Positions 23,851 to 31,110 of a stretch of DNA of 64,000 nucleotides are shown here, piece by piece. This DNA comes from Acidobacteriales bacterium 59-55. GTDB taxonomy: Bacteria; Acidobacteriota; Terriglobia; Terriglobales; Acidobacteriaceae. The notes under the pieces were generated by a model. That model was not told the DNA's origin and did not search any database. It saw nothing but the letters and a program-made list of their open reading frames with translations. The stretch spans positions 777,250 through 841,249 of the forward strand of contig MKSV01000003.1 of assembly GCA_001897435.1 (NCBI GenBank), read 5' to 3'. Position 1 is the stretch's first letter; each line of letters opens with the position of its first letter. The position numbers were made by a program, and so were the translations under genes.

Positions 23851-24072
23851 GTCCTCCCTCATGTGTTCCTCGCCGGGCAGCCCAATGCCACGGGTGTCCC
23901 ATCCTTTGTGTGCCTTTTGCACAGGGGGTGGGAGCCACGGATCTTTCCTCGACCATCTGCAATCGGACCGAAATCCCAGGAGCCGTCAAGACTCCGCGGC
24001 AATCCGCCCGCAGCCAAAAAAATGCCCCCGGAAATACCCTCAAAACACCCCAGCAGGTAAACTAGACGCTAC

Positions 24073-24687
24073 ATGAATCTCCGCAAAGCACTCCTCCTCC
24101 TGGCCGTCGCTACCTTCGTCACCGCCACCGCTCAAGCCCAGTTCGGCGTCTACGGAACCTTCACCGCCACGCGCATGGGCAACATCAAGTCGTCGCCCGA
24201 GGCTGCCGGCTTCAGCGGAGTCAAAAACGACGTTTCGCCCCTCGGCGGCACCGGGGGCGTCTACTACGACTTCCTCAAGCTGGGCCCGGTCAAGCTCGGA
24301 GCCGACCTGCGCGGCAGCATCGTCACCACCAAGCGCGGAGCCTTCACCACCGCCAACGGCGGCGGCGCTCGCATCAACTCGGCGCTCTTCGGCATCCGCG
24401 CCGTCTTCCACGCCCCCATCATGCGTTCCATCGTCAAGCCTTACATCCAGGGCTCGGCCGGCATCGGCAGCACCAACTACGGCCTCCTCTACGGCGCCAA
24501 CGGCGTCACCCTGCGCACCAACTTCGAGTACATGGGCTTCGCCGGCGTAGACATTCCCATCATGCCCATCATGGACTTCCGCCTCGTCGAAGTCGGCATC
24601 GGCGGCCTCAATCCCTTCGGCAACAACAGCCACAACTACTCCCTGCAAACGGTAAGCTCGGGCATCGTCTTCCACCTGCCCTTCTAG
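24073..24687 (+). CDS. Outer-membrane beta-barrel protein
   Basis: The 204-residue product has a Sec signal peptide (MNLRKALLLLAVATFVTATAQA, cleavage before QFGVYG). Alternating short beta-strands rich in Gly and aromatic residues follow, and the protein ends FHLPF with the terminal Phe typical of outer-membrane barrels. Its length suits an eight-stranded OmpA/OmpX-like barrel. The function is unknown. It appears monocistronic, with repeat-filled DNA upstream and a hairpin just past the stop. Confidence 0.78.
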   Translation: MNLRKALLLLAVATFVTATAQAQFGVYGTFTATRMGNIKSSPEAAGFSGVKNDVSPLGGTGGVYYDFLKLGPVKLGADLRGSIVTTKRGAFTTANGGGARINSALFGIRAVFHAPIMRSIVKPYIQGSAGIGSTNYGLLYGANGVTLRTNFEYMGFAGVDIPIMPIMDFRLVEVGIGGLNPFGNNSHNYSLQTVSSGIVFHLPF

Positions 24688-24691
24688 CAAC

Positions 24692-24720
24692 CACCGATGA
24701 GAGCGGAATGCCCATCGGTG
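24692..24720 (+). terminator. Hairpin after the beta-barrel gene, possible terminator
   Basis: The 8-bp stem CACCGATG/CATCGGTG with a 13-base loop starts 4 bases after the stop codon. There is no T-tract, so it may be a weak or factor-dependent 3' end. Confidence 0.4.
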
Positions 24721-24761
24721 TAGCGTCTCTCCCTTGTTATTTGCCGTCCCGCAGCCCTTTA

Positions 24762-24804
24762 GTTTTCCATTCCGCAGCGCAGCGGAGGAATCTGCGGTTC
24801 GAAC
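24762..24804 (+). repeat. Repeat family III copy
   Basis: CCATTCCGCAGCGCAGCGGAGGAATCTGCGGTT matches a second copy at about 62536-62577 (GTCATCCCGCAGCGAAGCGGAGGGATCGGCGGTT). The core is an imperfect inverted repeat (ATTCCGC/GCGGAGGAAT). Comparable GTCATCC-AGCGAAGCG-GGATC elements are widespread in bacterial intergenic DNA. Confidence 0.55.
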
Positions 24805-24928
24805 CGGCAAACCCTCACGATCGGGGGCGCGCGCTGAACTTCTCAAACAATTCAGGTACAAAATTGGGCACCTGGATGTAACAAAGCCCTGCGATATTCA
24901 TCAGATTCCACCGCGCCCGAAGATGGTC

Positions 24929-25771
24929 TTATGCTGCTTGTCGCCTCTGAACTGATTTCAGAAACTCAAGAAGATCAGCGTTCACCGTCTCAGCATGGGT
25001 CGCCGTAAGACCATGCGGCAGCCCCGGATAATAGATTTCCTTGGCCCCTTTGATCAGCTTTGCCGACTTCTTTGCCGTGTCATCGATTGGCACAATCTGG
25101 TCGTCTTCTCCATGCATGATCAACGTAGGCACATCGATTTTCCTGAGGTCCTCTGTGAAGTCGGTCTCAGAAAACGCTTTGACGGAGTCGTAGATATTCT
25201 TTAGCCCACCTTGCATGCTCCAGAGCCAGAACTGATCAATCATTCCCTGGGAAACGCTGAAACCTGATCGGTTGGCCCCATAAAAAGGAATAGCGAAATC
25301 TTTATAGAACTGCGAACGATCTTTTGCGAGTCCTTGGCGCGAGCCATCGAAGACCTCGATGGGGATTCCCTCCGGATTCGTCGCCGACTTGACCATGATT
25401 GGGGGGACTGCAGCGATCAGGACCGCCGCGAGAACTCTGCTCGTCCCATGACGGCCTATGTAACGAACAACCTCACCGCCGCCTGTTGAATGACCGACCA
25501 ACGTCACGTTTCCGAGGTCAAGGCCTTCAATAAGCTCCGACAGATCGTCCGCGTACCCGTTCATATCGTTTCCAGACCAAGGCTGGCTCGACCGCCCGTG
25601 GCCGCGGCGATCATGCGCGATCACGCGAAAACCTTTCTCGGCAAGAAAGTGGAGCTGGCCATCCCAGGCGTCCGAACTCAACGGCCAGCCGTGCGAGAAC
25701 AGGATGGTCGGTCCTGTCCCCCAGTCCTTGTAGTAAATCGAAGTGCCGTCCTTCATAGTAATTGTGCTCAT
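24929..25771 (-). CDS. Alpha/beta hydrolase, non-heme chloroperoxidase/arylesterase type
   Basis: The 280-residue product starts [20 protein letters not shown] and has the oxyanion motif [11 protein letters not shown], the nucleophile elbow VGHSTGGGE (S95), an acid in [10 protein letters not shown] and the histidine in LPHGLTATH. This is the cofactor-free haloperoxidase/esterase group, usually an esterase or perhydrolase in vivo. No signal peptide is present, so it is cytoplasmic. AGGAG precedes the ATG by 10 bases. It is the last gene of a three-gene minus-strand operon (NmrA-like, cupin, hydrolase), and its start lies 161 bases inside the cupin frame. Confidence 0.9.
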   Translation of the reverse strand: MSTITMKDGTSIYYKDWGTGPTILFSHGWPLSSDAWDGQLHFLAEKGFRVIAHDRRGHGRSSQPWSGNDMNGYADDLSELIEGLDLGNVTLVGHSTGGGEVVRYIGRHGTSRVLAAVLIAAVPPIMVKSATNPEGIPIEVFDGSRQGLAKDRSQFYKDFAIPFYGANRSGFSVSQGMIDQFWLWSMQGGLKNIYDSVKAFSETDFTEDLRKIDVPTLIMHGEDDQIVPIDDTAKKSAKLIKGAKEIYYPGLPHGLTATHAETVNADLLEFLKSVQRRQAA

Positions 25772-26213
25772 ATCGATCGTTCTCCTGAAGATTTTGTACC
25801 GACGTGAATATTTCGGTTGCGTTGTAGTGCACAGGAATCAGAACAGGTGCGCCTTTGTCCTTTACGAGAAACACCAGAAACTTTGCGGGGATGGTCCGGC
25901 TCGCGTTGCGACCTACAGAATGAATATCGTTCGGGCCTTCGTAAAAGGTTTGTCCGGGCGTCAAGGTAACTTCCTTTCCGCCCTTCACCTGCATAACGAT
26001 CGAGCCCTCAAGCACGTAGATAAATCCGTGCGCATTATGGCGATGGACAGGATCTGCTCCGCCCGGCGGATAAGTCACGGTAATCATCAGTCCTTCTTTG
26101 CCAGGCAGGCCTGATAGTTCTTTCGACATGAGTTCCGTAACTGTCGCCTGTTGTGCCAGCAACAGGCCAGGAACGAGCCACACGAGGTACAAAAATGCCT
26201 TCGCAATTCCCAT
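25611..26213 (-). CDS. Secreted cupin-domain protein with unusual C-terminal extension
   Basis: The start is the ATG at 26213 ([20 protein letters not shown], a signal peptide) with GAGGAG 8 bases upstream; product 200 residues. The cupin motifs are both present: [18 protein letters not shown] (His/His/Glu metal ligands) and [18 protein letters not shown]. The fold would normally end near [10 protein letters not shown]. Here the frame continues about 55 residues, running 161 bases into the hydrolase gene in another frame ([16 protein letters not shown] and on). That tail looks like antique non-coding sequence, so a lost stop codon is likely. It sits 13 bases after the NmrA-like gene in the same operon. 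Confidence 0.75.
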   Translation of the reverse strand: MGIAKAFLYLVWLVPGLLLAQQATVTELMSKELSGLPGKEGLMITVTYPPGGADPVHRHNAHGFIYVLEGSIVMQVKGGKEVTLTPGQTFYEGPNDIHSVGRNASRTIPAKFLVFLVKDKGAPVLIPVHYNATEIFTSVQNLQENDRYEHNYYEGRHFDLLQGLGDRTDHPVLARLAVEFGRLGWPAPLSCRERFSRDRA

Positions 26214-26226
26214 AGACCCATCTCCT

Positions 26227-27018
26227 CTAGGCGACAGCCGCTGGTGCCGATTGGGCGAGCCAGGCTTTGAAGGTGATCTCGCCGAGCTGCGCATTGTCAC
26301 CCGGGACTAGTGTCCGTTCGTCAACTTCGACTCCGAAGTAACCCGCATTTGAATCTGCGAAGACCGTTCGCGAGTCCTTGCGAGCCACAAGACCTTGCCG
26401 AACAAATTCGTCGAGTCTGAACTGTTGAGGACCAGCACACTCGACGATTCCATTGATCGGCTTAGCAATTGCGGTTCGAGCAACGGCGGCTGCGACATCG
26501 TCGGCTGCCATCGGCTGAATCAGCGCCGGAGCGACCCGAACGACGGAACCATTGGTGGAAGCATCGGCAATACTCTTAACAAACTCGAAGAACTGGGTGG
26601 CATGAACGATGGAGAACGGGATTGGCGATTCCGAAATAAGCTTCTCCTGCATCAGCTTCGCGCGAAAATACCCGCGTACCGTCTTCTCCGCGTCTGACGG
26701 CCTCCGTCTCGCCAAGCGATCCGTGCCCACAACTGACAGCGCAACAATGTGCTGCACTCCCGCAGCCAGCCCATACTGAAGGAGGTTCTGCGTAGCTGTG
26801 GTGAAGAAGTTCAGTGCGATAGCCTCATCAAACGATGGCGAATTTGATACGTCGACGACGATGGACGTGCCCTTCAGCACCTCCGCCAAGCCCTCTCCAG
26901 TAAGTGTGTTGACACCTGTATTAGGCGATGCCGCAATCGCCTCGTGCCCGTGTTCGCGAAGTTTGCTGACTACCTTCGATCCGATAAGTCCTGTACCACC
27001 GATGACGACAATTTTCAT
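26227..27018 (-). CDS. NmrA-like NAD(P)-binding protein (atypical SDR)
   Basis: The 263-residue product has the Rossmann nucleotide-binding start KIVVIGGTGLIGSKVVSKL. It lacks a clear catalytic YxxxK and instead has HIVALSVVGTDRL and an FRAKLMQEKLI segment, as in NmrA-type NAD(P) sensors and NAD(P)H:quinone reductase-like proteins. It leads an operon with a cupin and an alpha/beta hydrolase, a common trio in soil bacteria, perhaps for quinone or aromatic detoxification; that role is inferred only. The ATG is 27018. The operon is less GC-rich than the flanks. Confidence 0.82.
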   Translation of the reverse strand: MKIVVIGGTGLIGSKVVSKLREHGHEAIAASPNTGVNTLTGEGLAEVLKGTSIVVDVSNSPSFDEAIALNFFTTATQNLLQYGLAAGVQHIVALSVVGTDRLARRRPSDAEKTVRGYFRAKLMQEKLISESPIPFSIVHATQFFEFVKSIADASTNGSVVRVAPALIQPMAADDVAAAVARTAIAKPINGIVECAGPQQFRLDEFVRQGLVARKDSRTVFADSNAGYFGVEVDERTLVPGDNAQLGEITFKAWLAQSAPAAVA

Positions 27019-27310
27019 GGCTACTCTCCGATTCAGATAAGGACGATGCTCTTGCCCTTGTACTTGTATGACCAGATGAACTGATAATTTGTGACACGGT
27101 TCCTGCCGAAGATGACCACATCACGAACCGCAATGTGAAATTATGCTTCCGCCAGGCTCGTCAGGAGTCAGGACTGACCGGACTATGTATCGGGTCAGAA
27201 AAATAGGTCCACCGAATTGTGGGAAGCCTTGTCACAAGTCGTGGTTGCGTCCGGTCAGCATAGAAGACAAACAGATTCGTTTCGCGCAAGCCAGCTAGTA
27301 GAGAAGACTC

Positions 27311-27538
27311 ATGGAAAGGGACTGGTGCGACTATGGACAGACTATTGCGAGAAACACGAATTTCGGCGGAAGTAGAAGAGAGAACTACGAGACCATTGCA
27401 GCAGCGGAAGAACTCTACCTAGAAGAGACAGATGAAGAACTACGCATGATTTTAGTTATGGACGAAGTTTTCGCTAAGGTCCAGACCGCGCTGGTGATAG
27501 TACAAGATGTCTCTTCCCTAGAAGCGCCCGCTGAGTAA
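27311..27538 (+). CDS. Small hypothetical ORF (uncertain)
   Basis: A 75-codon frame (MERDWCDYGQTIARNTNFGG, then acidic helices EELYLEETDEELRMILVMD) starts with ATG after a weak GAGAAG. Three bases past its stop an ATG at 27542 opens another 29-codon frame (MNALRDLVAGDSDDAPLSDE, then TIGDLLENP) ending at 27631. The two could be a coupled pair of tiny genes or chance frames. Nothing is recognised in either. Confidence 0.3.
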   Translation: MERDWCDYGQTIARNTNFGGSRRENYETIAAAEELYLEETDEELRMILVMDEVFAKVQTALVIVQDVSSLEAPAE

Positions 27539-27683
27539 CTCATGAATGCTCTCCGCGATCTGGTTGCTGGCGATTCCGATGACGCTCCTCTTAGCGACGA
27601 GACGATAGGTGATTTGCTTGAGAATCCTTGAGCAGCCCCGAAGCCACTCAAAGAATCTGTGGCTCGACAACCGCCCTTGTGGA

Positions 27684-27887
27684 TTACTTCTTCACTCTCA
27701 GCAACAATATCTTATTCTTTCGAATTGTCTCCGCTAGTTTCTGAATTTCAGCAACAAGACGAATGCGGCAGCACGCATCCGCGAATCCGGGGCTCGACCG
27801 CCTTTCCACGATCTGCCTTTCAATACGCACAACCTCCCGGTAGCTCTCCTCGTCTTGCGCTATTCTCGCCGCTAGTGTGTCAGCTGT
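27684..27887 (-). CDS. Small helical hypothetical protein
   Basis: The 67-residue product starts at an ATG at 27887 with GAGGAG 2 bases before it; the frame also has an ATG at 27908. The sequence is charged and helix-forming (ARIAQDEESYREVVRIERQI; VAEIQKLAETIRKNKILLLR), with a likely coiled coil and a basic end. It follows another small coiled-coil gene on the same strand. No family is recognised. Confidence 0.45.
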   Translation of the reverse strand, partial: TADTLAARIAQDEESYREVVRIERQIVERRSSPGFADACCRIRLVAEIQKLAETIRKNKILLLRVKK

Positions 27888-27931
27888 CATTTCTCCTCGC
27901 GACGGCATTGCCTTTAGCAGGATCCTGATGA

Positions 27932-28147
27932 CTAGGATGCGTTGGTGCCTGCGCTTATTGCTGACAACTCCATCCGCAGTTGCTGGTTCTTTTGCAACAA
28001 ATCACAAACAAGGCACTGAAGGTCTTTAACCCGGCTCTGCAATTCGTCAGGCATCTCGTGGGATTGCTCGATGGATGAGGTTTCAGGAACAGACCCAGCG
28101 CAGGGCGGGCCGGCAAGCATCGTCTCTCTAAAATTCGACGATTTCAT
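27932..28147 (-). CDS. Small coiled-coil hypothetical protein
   Basis: The 71-residue product starts at ATG 28147 with GGGGGA about 5 bases upstream; the frame is open to 28246 but without a better start. The C-terminal half is a heptad-like helix (ELQSRVKDLQCLVCDLLQKN, then QQLRMELSAI) with leucines at coiled-coil spacing and two cysteines. It lies just ahead of a second small helical gene. The function is unknown. Confidence 0.45.
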   Translation of the reverse strand: MKSSNFRETMLAGPPCAGSVPETSSIEQSHEMPDELQSRVKDLQCLVCDLLQKNQQLRMELSAISAGTNAS

Positions 28148-28314
28148 TGGCTTCCCCCGATCTACAGATATGGGCTCGCACCGTTGCCAGGAAACATTGA
28201 CTAAGCAACATGGGAGCGTGACACGATATATGACAGCTAAATACACGCGTTTGTGACACGTCCTGGCGTTATCTAGCTGATCGCTGGCAAAGGTCTCCCC
28301 GCAGATGAATCACG

Positions 28315-28938
28315 CTATCCGTCGATGATGCCACGCTTGATTGCGATAGTGACCGCATGCGTGCGATCGTTGGCGCCGAGCTTGGAGAGTATGCTCTTCA
28401 TGTGGCCTTTCACGGTCGCTTCTGATACGGACAACTGGGCACCAATGATCTTGTTGGAGTTTCCCGCCGCCACCCTGCGCAGTACCTCGACCTCCCGGTC
28501 GCTTAGTGCATCCTCGGTGACGTGGTCCGCAAGTTCAGCAGCTATTTCAGGCGGTATTCTGCGCAGCCCGGCGTGAACGGCACGGATTGTATCCAGAAGA
28601 TCCTTGCGCAGCATGTTCTTGAGCAAATATCCCGAAGCCCCTGCCTTTAGGGCACGGAGCGCTTGCACATCACCCCGGTAGGTAGTCAGCACAACAAATC
28701 GCGCAGCTGGAAATTCTGACCGAATCGCTGCGATTGCATTGATCCCATTAAGCTCCGGCATCTGCAGATCCATGAGCGTCACATCAGGACGATGATGGCG
28801 AAAAAGTTCAATGGCTTCTCGTCCATTCGCCGCTTCTCCGACGAGTTCCATGTCAGGCTCACCCTCAAGCACCGCCGCAATTCCTTCGCGAAGCATCGGA
28901 TGGTCATCGACAGCAAGCACCTTGATAGCTTTCGTCAC
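28315..28938 (-). CDS. NarL/FixJ-family response regulator
   Basis: The 207-residue product starts at a GTG (28938) with GGAGG 8 bases upstream. The receiver domain (1-122) has the acidic pair in VDDHPMLREG, phospho-acceptor D57 (LMDLQMPELNG) and K106 region YLLKNMLRKD. The C-terminal LuxR-type HTH (about 145-205) contains LSDREVEVLRRVAAGNSNK and VSEATVKGHMKSILSKLGAN. It probably binds DNA on phosphorylation. No kinase is adjacent; the nearest HisKA_3-type kinase, the usual partner class, is the propeller kinase at 31.1-34.3 kb. Confidence 0.93.
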   Translation of the reverse strand: MTKAIKVLAVDDHPMLREGIAAVLEGEPDMELVGEAANGREAIELFRHHRPDVTLMDLQMPELNGINAIAAIRSEFPAARFVVLTTYRGDVQALRALKAGASGYLLKNMLRKDLLDTIRAVHAGLRRIPPEIAAELADHVTEDALSDREVEVLRRVAAGNSNKIIGAQLSVSEATVKGHMKSILSKLGANDRTHAVTIAIKRGIIDG

Positions 28939-29088
28939 AGCGTATACCTCCGTGCATGGATCGTTGTATCGATCTCGGATAATCTGGCTGGCCTGAACAT
29001 CTATTTCTCAAGGATAACCAAGGAATTGTAGCCAGCTGATCTCCAAGGAGTAGATTTTCAGCGCTACTTTCGAGATTGCGCTGCCAGT

Positions 29089-29106
29089 AAAGACTTTTTA
29101 GTCTTT
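29089..29106. promoter_or_regulatory. Hairpin AAAGAC-N6-GTCTTT before the DoxX-like gene
   Basis: A perfect 6-bp inverted repeat, AAAGAC TTTTTA GTCTTT, ends 4 bases before the chosen start. It may be an operator or a leader hairpin that masks initiation. Confidence 0.35.
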
Positions 29107-29110
29107 GTAT

Positions 29111-29479
29111 GTGCAGAGACTTTTCTCGATGTTTCCTGCGGGGCTGGTTGGAGTGGCACTGATGGCGCTACGAACCTTTGTTGCCTTCGCAGTGGTGATA
29201 AATGCCGTAGACTACAGGACTCAGGGTGTCTCCCCTTGGATCGTCACAATACTGGGCGTATGCGGCGTATGCATGACCTTTGGGATATTGACACCCTATG
29301 CTGGATTGAGCATGCTGCTTGTCGAAGTATGCCTTTTACGATTAGTCGACCATGAGCTCTTTCGCCACGTTACCGCGATAGCCGGCGGCGCAATCGTTTC
29401 CGTCTTGGGGCCTGGAGCCTATTCAATCGATTCGCGAATCTTCGGCAGAAAGCTACTGGAGCTTCCACCGAAGCGATAA
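29111..29479 (+). CDS. DoxX-like small membrane protein
   Basis: This is a 122-residue integral membrane protein with about four hydrophobic helices. The start MQRLFSMFPAGLVGVALMAL (GTG at 29111) and the end LGPGAYSIDSRIFGRK match a DoxX-like group often encoded beside ECF sigma factors; no clear ribosome-binding site is visible, so the TTG at 29105 or ATG at 29129 are alternatives. DoxX proteins are linked to oxidative or thiol stress in some bacteria. The next gene is an ECF sigma factor, in keeping with such associations. Confidence 0.7.
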   Translation: MQRLFSMFPAGLVGVALMALRTFVAFAVVINAVDYRTQGVSPWIVTILGVCGVCMTFGILTPYAGLSMLLVEVCLLRLVDHELFRHVTAIAGGAIVSVLGPGAYSIDSRIFGRKLLELPPKR

Positions 29480-29676
29480 ATCGTTATGGTTCGCGCATTC
29501 GATCTGTTACGGCGGTGCGACTTCAAAGGTGAACAGTGTGCCTTTGACTCCCTACGAAAGAGCGTTTTAATACAAGCCTTATAGGGATTTCGACAAACAG
29601 GGATGTACTGAATACTCCTTTCAGCGCTAGGTTGTTCACTCTCATGACCCCGCAAGGACCAAGAAAGGACTTATTC

Positions 29677-30606
29677 ATGTTCACGCTCAAGACAATGCAG
29701 GCTACGATGCGGACCGATTTCTTAGGCTCCTCCGATATATCTCTTTGTAATCGGATAGTCACGGAAGTGGATGACGGCCTTCAGACATTTCTGGATGCGC
29801 GCCGGAATATCCTGAAGATCGCACGTCGCATGCTCAAAGACCCAAATCATGCGGAAGACATTGTTCAGGATGTCTGGCTGCGCTGGCAGAGCACCGATCG
29901 AAGCGTGATCTTCGATCCACCGGCCTTTCTAACGACGATGACGAAGAGGATGTGTATCAACTTAAGCCAGTCAGCGCGATCTCGACGTGAAAGCAGCGTG
30001 GGTTCGTGGCTTTCAGAACCGGTCGCTGGCGGTCGCGCTCCGGATCAGAACATCCAGCGTAAAGATGCGCTGCGAGCAGGGATACGACTTCTTTTAGAAA
30101 GTCTCCGTCCCCGAGAACAGGCAGCGTACATTCTCAAAGAAGCATTCGACTATTCTTCGCATCAAATTGCAGGAATCATGGACACCAGCGACGCTAATGT
30201 TCGGCAGATGCTTACACGAGCTCGCAAGCGGATCGCCAAAGTATATAAAAATCGGCGAATACTGGAAGAAGAGCCCGCGATCGTGAGCGAGCTGGTTACT
30301 GCCGTTGAGAATGAGGATCTGGCAGCCCTTGAAGATTTGCTATCTCCAGATGAGGAGAACCGCGTTGGCGGGACGTCGTCGATCACAGACAAAGCACGTG
30401 CGCAAATTTGCAGGAAGAAGACTCATGGCAACGCACCCGTTCCATCGGGTGAAAGACGAATCGAGCCTGTCCCGCAACCAGGCGAAGGAAGGCCTGATGA
30501 AGTATCGGTCGAGGAGGATTACACGGATCACTCTCGATGGGTGCCCGGCATTTTTTTCGGCATCATTACGGATCAATCGGGCAATCTCGTAGCGCATGAT
30601 TTGTAG
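29677..30606 (+). CDS. ECF sigma factor, SigJ-like, with degenerate C-terminal extension
   Basis: This is an alternative RNA polymerase sigma factor of 309 residues. The ATG at 29677 has AAAGGA 7 bases upstream. Region 2 is ILKIARRMLKDPNHAEDIVQ and FDPPAFLTTMTKRMCINLSQ; region 4 is LRPREQAAYILKEAFDYSSH and DTSDANVRQMLTRARKRI. SigJ/ECF41-type factors carry a C-terminal SnoaL-like domain that tunes activity. Here its start is visible (LVTAVENEDLAALEDLLSPD), but the next 85 residues do not resemble the fold, so the domain seems decayed or frameshifted. A truncated SDR follows at once. Confidence 0.8.
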   Translation: MFTLKTMQATMRTDFLGSSDISLCNRIVTEVDDGLQTFLDARRNILKIARRMLKDPNHAEDIVQDVWLRWQSTDRSVIFDPPAFLTTMTKRMCINLSQSARSRRESSVGSWLSEPVAGGRAPDQNIQRKDALRAGIRLLLESLRPREQAAYILKEAFDYSSHQIAGIMDTSDANVRQMLTRARKRIAKVYKNRRILEEEPAIVSELVTAVENEDLAALEDLLSPDEENRVGGTSSITDKARAQICRKKTHGNAPVPSGERRIEPVPQPGEGRPDEVSVEEDYTDHSRWVPGIFFGIITDQSGNLVAHDL

Positions 30607-30609
30607 TTC

Positions 30610-30951
30610 TTGAGGGTTAACTTGCCGAAACCGTTAGCTATCTTCGGCGAAAGAATTGCAAACGCACTTGAATATTTGACTCGCTGCTGGGCTCTCGAAC
30701 TGGCGCCCGCCGGGGTACGCGTGAACGGCGTTGCTGTGGGGCCAACCGAATCGGAAGCACTGACAGGCATGATGGGACTTTCCATGGAAGAAGCGGAGGC
30801 AATCAAGCAACAGGACCGACAGCAGATTCCGCTTCGACGCCGGGGCTTGCCCACGGAGATTGCTCTCTGGATCGTCTCTTTTGCTGATCCTGCGGGTGAT
30901 TGGGTAACCGGCCAAGTCCTTGGGATCGATGGCGGTCTTAGCCGCACATAA
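30610..30951 (+). pseudogene. C-terminal fragment of a short-chain dehydrogenase
   Basis: The frame encodes only the last third of an SDR: LEYLTRCWALELAPAGVRVN, GPTESEALT, IPLRRRGLPTEIALWIVSF and the typical end WVTGQVLGIDGGLS. The N-terminal Rossmann motif TGxxxGIG and the catalytic YxxxK are absent, and the junction near 30650 has no good start codon or ribosome-binding site. It starts 4 bases after the sigma-factor stop, which suggests a deletion joined the two. Confidence 0.75.
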
Positions 30952-31110
30952 AGAACGATCATACGCAAACCTGGGTGTGAAGCTGGCGGCTGAACTAAGT
31001 TCTCTTCAATAAGGCGACCTGTCATAGAATGTAATCGTCTTTTAGAAATAGCTCAGCGCCAATCGTTGTCTTATTTTTCGATCGAACTACGACATGCGAG
31101 GCCGCCCTCA

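Larger units (their letters stand above)
23653..24072. other. Intergenic region with repeats II and I
   Basis: The 420-base gap holds a family II copy (23707-23775) and an A/B copy of repeat I (23791-23850). The rest (about 23860-24072) shows no gene and should carry the promoter of the outer-membrane protein gene. Confidence 0.6.

Noticed and set aside
27415..27651. 78-codon minus-strand frame opposite the small ORFs at 27.3-27.6 kb
   Set aside because: Ser/Ala-rich shadow sequence with no start signal. The plus-strand frames are also doubtful but have more protein-like composition.
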